Assembly: GCA_029240815.1 (NCBI GenBank)
Contig: JARDZO010000222.1
Span: forward strand, 1 to 9,549
Source of the DNA: Brevibacillus sp.
Lineage (GTDB): Bacteria > Bacillota > Bacilli > Brevibacillales > Brevibacillaceae
Reading direction: 5' to 3'
DNA length: 9,549 nucleotides
Shown: piece after piece, positions 6,284 to 9,549 of the stretch
Layout of the letters: the number at the start of each line of letters is the position of its first letter
Position numbering within the stretch: position 1 is the stretch's first letter
The notes under the pieces: model-generated
The model's database searches: none
The model's input: only the letters and a program-made list of their open reading frames with translations
Told to the model about the DNA's origin: nothing
Made by a program: the position numbers and the translations under genes

Positions 6284-6290
6284 CATCTTA
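6284..6290 (+). promoter_or_regulatory. Possible sigma-G -10 element ahead of the ger operon
   Basis: CATCTTA fits the CATnnTA pattern of forespore sigma-G promoters, which is how gerA-type operons are normally transcribed. It lies about 30 bases before the start codon. I see no good TGnATA -35 at the right distance, so this is tentative. Confidence 0.3.
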
Positions 6291-6308
6291 ATCGATAAGC
6301 GAGCCTAA

Positions 6309-6316
6309 GGGGGGAG
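6309..6316 (+). promoter_or_regulatory. Ribosome binding site supporting the TTG start of gerA homolog
   Basis: A purine run GGGGGGAG, preceded by AA, lies a few bases before the TTG at 6321. The next in-frame ATG (6402) has no comparable site, so the TTG is preferred. Confidence 0.7.
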
Positions 6317-6320
6317 AGCG

Positions 6321-7856
6321 TTGAGCCAGTTTTGGAAAGCGTGGCAAAAACGGAAGGACACCCTTCAAGTGAATACGCTGGAAAAGCATGCTGATAAAAG
6401 TATGGAGAGCGTCTCCGATTTGCAGCTCACGCCCGATGTCCACGAAAATGTCTCCTTGATTCAATTTCAGCTAGGCAAATGTGATGATCTGGTAGTGCGG
6501 CGCTTTCAGAACAAAGAAGGAAAAGATTGCGCCATCGTCTTTTTGGACGGGATGGTCGATCGTAACGTCATCAGTCAGTTTATTATTGCCTACATGACCA
6601 CAACAGATATAACGTACGAAGGTCCAGCTACAAATGAATTAGAAGCAACAGATCGACTGAGGCAGGTGATACGAAATATCCTGTCCGGAACAGCGGTTCT
6701 GATGATTGACGGAAATAGTCAGGCATACTTGAATAATACACGGGGTTGGGATCGCAGGGGGGTAGAAGAGCCGCAAACCGAGTCGGTGGTACGTGGGCCG
6801 CGCGATGGTTTTTGCGAAACGCTCTGTGTCAATTCAGCCCTCGTTCGGTTTCGACTAAAGGACCCCAACCTCAAGGTTCGTCATTTGGTGATTGGGCAAA
6901 GGACGCAGACTGATATTTACGTCATGTATATTGATGGGTTGGCTCATATGCCTATGGTAGAAGAGGTGATTCGTCGGATCGAAAAGGTCAATGTGGATGC
7001 GATCTTGGAGAGCGGCTATATCGAGCAGATGATTCAAGACCGAAGATGGTCTCCCTTCCCTCAGATTCAAAATACAGAGAGGCCCGATAAAGTGGTCGCC
7101 AATCTATTGGAAGGAAAGGTAGGCATCCTGGTCGATGGAACTCCATTCGGTTTAGTTGCGCCAGCTGTGTTTTCCCAGTTCTATCAAAGTCCGGAAGATT
7201 ACTATGAACGCTTTTACATTGCCACATTAATTCGCTTCATTCGGGTTATCAGTATTTCGATCGCATTGTTGCTGCCTTCTCTCTATATCGCATTCAGCTC
7301 GTTTCATCCGGAGATGATTCCTTCGCGGCTTGTGATCGCGATGGCGGCAGGGCGTTCTACGGTACCATTTCCTTCTCTGGTCGAAGCGTTGTTCATGGAG
7401 CTTGCGATTGAAATTTTGCGGGAAGCGAGTGTGCGTCTGCCTGGCCCCATTGGACCGACCATTGGGATCGTTGGTGCATTGGTAGTAGGGGAGGCTGCTG
7501 TTTCAGCGGGTCTCGTCAGTCCGGTCATGGTTATTATCGTGGCAGTTACCACAATCGGCTCGTTTGCCTCCCCGAGCTACAGTGCCGCTATTGCCATCCG
7601 CATGCTGCGGTTTCCGGTCATGCTGTTGGCTGGAATGTTTGGTCTCTATGGAATCATGTTGTTTTTGATCATCATCATGGTCCATGTGTCATCGATCAAG
7701 TCATTTGGTGTTCCTTACATGTCACCGTTAAGCCCGTTAAACATGCTCGGCATGAGAGATTTGTTCATTAGAGCCCCTCATCATTTGATGAAAACGCGCC
7801 CTAGCATGTTTCATGTGCACGATAAAGTCCGTATGCGAGAGGAGGATAAGCCGTGA
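6321..7856 (+). CDS. Spore germination protein, GerA family A subunit
   Basis: A 511-residue A subunit of a nutrient germinant receptor in the spore inner membrane, where GerA-type subunits sense germinants and release ions. The N-terminal half (about 1-290) is soluble and contains the hallmark strings EPQTESVVRGPRDGF (150-164), ERPDKV (253-258) and GKVGILVDGTPF (265-276). The C-terminal half has membrane helices around residues 303-327, 354-366, 378-396, 400-415 and 433-455, with the family block REASVRLPGPIGPTIG (367-382) and VVGEAAVSAGLVSP (388-401). Length is normal. The start is TTG with a strong purine-rich binding site; starting at M28 would cost N-terminal residues and has no site. 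Its stop overlaps the next gene's start by 4 bp. The family is certain; the paralog (GerA, GerB, GerK or other) and the germinant cannot be assigned, so no symbol is given. Confidence 0.96.
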   Translation: MSQFWKAWQKRKDTLQVNTLEKHADKSMESVSDLQLTPDVHENVSLIQFQLGKCDDLVVRRFQNKEGKDCAIVFLDGMVDRNVISQFIIAYMTTTDITYEGPATNELEATDRLRQVIRNILSGTAVLMIDGNSQAYLNNTRGWDRRGVEEPQTESVVRGPRDGFCETLCVNSALVRFRLKDPNLKVRHLVIGQRTQTDIYVMYIDGLAHMPMVEEVIRRIEKVNVDAILESGYIEQMIQDRRWSPFPQIQNTERPDKVVANLLEGKVGILVDGTPFGLVAPAVFSQFYQSPEDYYERFYIATLIRFIRVISISIALLLPSLYIAFSSFHPEMIPSRLVIAMAAGRSTVPFPSLVEALFMELAIEILREASVRLPGPIGPTIGIVGALVVGEAAVSAGLVSPVMVIIVAVTTIGSFASPSYSAAIAIRMLRFPVMLLAGMFGLYGIMLFLIIIMVHVSSIKSFGVPYMSPLSPLNMLGMRDLFIRAPHHLMKTRPSMFHVHDKVRMREEDKP

Positions 7857-9013
7857 GTCAGCAGGAAGGGAGCAGCCAAATCAATACGTTTTCCTTGTGG
7901 CAGCAGACGTCCCTGATTACGAGTACGTTGATTGGGGTAGGCGTGTTGACATTGCCTAGGACGACTACCTCGAGGTTGTTTGAGGCTGGATGGATCGCTC
8001 CCATTTTGGGATCTGTATGGGCCTTTTTCTCCGTATGGATGATCGCTTCATTAAGCCGCCGATTTCCTGGAAAGACCTTTATTGAATACAGTCCGATCAT
8101 TTGGGGTTCGGCTAAGCGGCCACGACAGGGAAGATGGCTTAGTCTGCCCTGGGTGCTCAGCTATCTGCTGTTTATGTACGCCTCCACGGCAATCGTCGCT
8201 CGCATTTTTGGAGAGGTGGTCGTTACCTCAGTACTGCTGGACACTCCATTGGAAGTGATCATCATTACGATGTTTCTCCTCGCGCAGCTGCTCTGCATGC
8301 ATGAAGTGGAGGTAGTAGCAAGAGTAAACGAGCTTTTGTTTCCGCTCATCTTGTTCCCGATTCTTTTCATTGCGCTCGCGTCTTTCCAAAAAGCGGAATG
8401 GAACAATATATTTCCGTTGTATCGCGCGTCGGGAAAGGCACTTTTCGAGGGAATGTACGAAGCTGTCTACTCGTTTTCGGGGTACGAAATCATGTTGATC
8501 TTCTTTGCCTACGCTCATGAGAACAACAGCAAGGTGAGGGCAGGCTTTTATGGAATCGGAATCGCCATGTTTGTCTATACGTTGATCGTACTGGCGGGCA
8601 TCGCGGTATTTGGCTTTGAGGAGTTGCAACGGGTTTCTTGGCCGACGCTGGAACTGGTGAAAACCACACAGGTGCCTGGTCTGATTCTGGAGCGGCTGGA
8701 ATCTGCCTTTTTAGCTGTTTGGGTAGCCGCCGTGTTCACTACGGTGGCTAATGCTTATTACGCATTTGTCTATGGTTTGCGCCAGCTCTTTAACAAAGGC
8801 ATTGTGTTTCAGCGAATCGTATCTGCACTCATGTTTATCCCTCTTTTCTTTATCGCCCTTTGGCCGCAGAACATTGTAGAAATTTTTCGGATCAGCTCCT
8901 ACCTGGGAATCGTGAGCCTCGCCCTTAATTTAGGGGTGCCTACTCTTTACTGGATCGTACTGTTGGCAAGAGGAATGGGGCAGAGGACAAAGGAGAGGAA
9001 AGCAGGTGGCTAA
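7853..9013 (+). CDS. Spore germination permease, GerB family B subunit
   Basis: A 386-residue member of the APC-superfamily spore permease family, the subunit thought to bind the nutrient germinant. Recognisable parts are GVGVLTLPR (28-36) in the first helix, where APC transporters have the unwound substrate site, NNIFPL (184-189), YSFSGYEIML (206-215) and RLESAFLAVW (281-290). About ten hydrophobic helices are spread over residues 18-372 and the tail is basic. The start is GTG in a GTGA overlap with the preceding stop, with GGAGG (7841-7845) seven bases upstream. The stop overlaps the next gene's start region by 8 bp. It is slightly longer than the usual 360-370 residues but intact. The germinant is unknown. 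Confidence 0.95.
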   Translation: MSQQEGSSQINTFSLWQQTSLITSTLIGVGVLTLPRTTTSRLFEAGWIAPILGSVWAFFSVWMIASLSRRFPGKTFIEYSPIIWGSAKRPRQGRWLSLPWVLSYLLFMYASTAIVARIFGEVVVTSVLLDTPLEVIIITMFLLAQLLCMHEVEVVARVNELLFPLILFPILFIALASFQKAEWNNIFPLYRASGKALFEGMYEAVYSFSGYEIMLIFFAYAHENNSKVRAGFYGIGIAMFVYTLIVLAGIAVFGFEELQRVSWPTLELVKTTQVPGLILERLESAFLAVWVAAVFTTVANAYYAFVYGLRQLFNKGIVFQRIVSALMFIPLFFIALWPQNIVEIFRISSYLGIVSLALNLGVPTLYWIVLLARGMGQRTKERKAGG

Positions 9014-9549
9014 AAACGGATGCCTGATAGCTGCGATCTTGACTTGTTTCACTCTGTTGACAGGATGTTGGGACAGGAGAGAGCTGGAGGAGCGTACCTC
9101 CGTGCTGGCTGTGGCTGTCGATATCGTAGAAGGAAGAGAAGATTTGTACAAGATGACCGTGCAAATTCCTATCCCGATCAAAATCGCAGGCAGTAGCGGT
9201 CAAGGCGGTGGAGGCAACTCAGATGCGGTCAAAATCATGAGTGTGACGGGCAGAACGGTGACTGACGCTGCCAATAACCTGCAGCTGAGGCTGAACCAAA
9301 AGCTGTTTCTCGGCCATACGCGCGTCCTCGCTGTCAGTGAAGAGGTGGCTAGAAGAGGCATTCAGGATATTATGGACGGATATCGTCGGGAGCCGCAAAT
9401 CCGGCGGCTGATGTGGCCCATTATCGTGAAAGGAGAGGCTGCCTCTCTCCTGAAGATCAAGCCCCAACTGGCGCAAATTCCCGTTGTATTTTTGATGGAT
9501 TTGATTGAGAACGGAGCTAAAATGGGTACGATCCCTGACCAAACACTGG
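9006..9549 (+). CDS. Spore germination lipoprotein, GerC family C subunit (3' end missing)
   Basis: I translated this from GTG 9006; the frame stays open to the window edge (181 codons, of about 370-400 usual). A short basic start (KNG), a hydrophobic stretch and the lipobox LLTGC put the lipidated cysteine at C21, followed by WDRRELEE, the classic opening of mature GerC proteins. Further family features include SVLAVAVDIVEG, QKLFLGHTRVLAVSEE and the DGYRREPQIRR region around residues 120-140. The lipoprotein sits on the outer face of the spore inner membrane and is needed for receptor assembly. AAAGGAG at 8989-8995 lies ten bases upstream, and the start lies within the last codons of the permease gene (8-bp overlap). 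Confidence 0.94.
   Translation, partial: MAKNGCLIAAILTCFTLLTGCWDRRELEERTSVLAVAVDIVEGREDLYKMTVQIPIPIKIAGSSGQGGGGNSDAVKIMSVTGRTVTDAANNLQLRLNQKLFLGHTRVLAVSEEVARRGIQDIMDGYRREPQIRRLMWPIIVKGEAASLLKIKPQLAQIPVVFLMDLIENGAKMGTIPDQTL

Overview
The window looks like chromosome of an aerobic endospore-forming member of the Bacillales, most like Brevibacillus or a related Paenibacillaceae genus. This rests on an intact spore germinant receptor operon, strong AAGGAGG-type ribosome binding sites, intermediate GC content and free use of TTG and GTG starts. The genus is an inference from general familiarity, not from a search. No RNA gene, CRISPR array, insertion sequence or integrase is visible, and the region reads as ordinary core or near-core chromosome.

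Layout. The left end (1-2223) is read leftwards: a MocR-type GntR/aminotransferase regulator, then the first 217 codons of a KtrB-type potassium channel subunit that runs off the left edge. A 155-bp divergent spacer (2224-2378) carries the regulator's promoter and ATACC-type repeats that resemble sites known for MocR regulators. Reading rightwards come moaB (molybdenum cofactor synthesis) with a clear Rho-independent terminator, then a monocistronic B12-binding-domain radical SAM protein with a DUF4080-type C-terminus. A 320-bp gap without a convincing gene follows. Next is a two-gene unit of membrane proteins (DedA/VTT family and DUF1294) ending in a strong terminator. Last is a gerA-type operon whose A and B genes are complete and whose C gene is cut by the right edge.

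How the genes work together. GerA, GerB and GerC form one inner-membrane spore receptor and overlap by 4 and 8 bp, so they are translationally coupled. All three use non-ATG starts, which suits a receptor made at low copy. The DedA and DUF1294 genes are separated by 3 bp and are also coupled. The MocR regulator faces moaB across a shared control region, so autoregulation and control of moaB are testable possibilities. No functional link between that block, the radical SAM gene and the germination operon is evident.

I do not see a clearly new multi-gene system. The items most worth following up are the radical SAM protein of unknown substrate, the MocR/moaB control region, and the inverted repeat framing the putative ktrB promoter.
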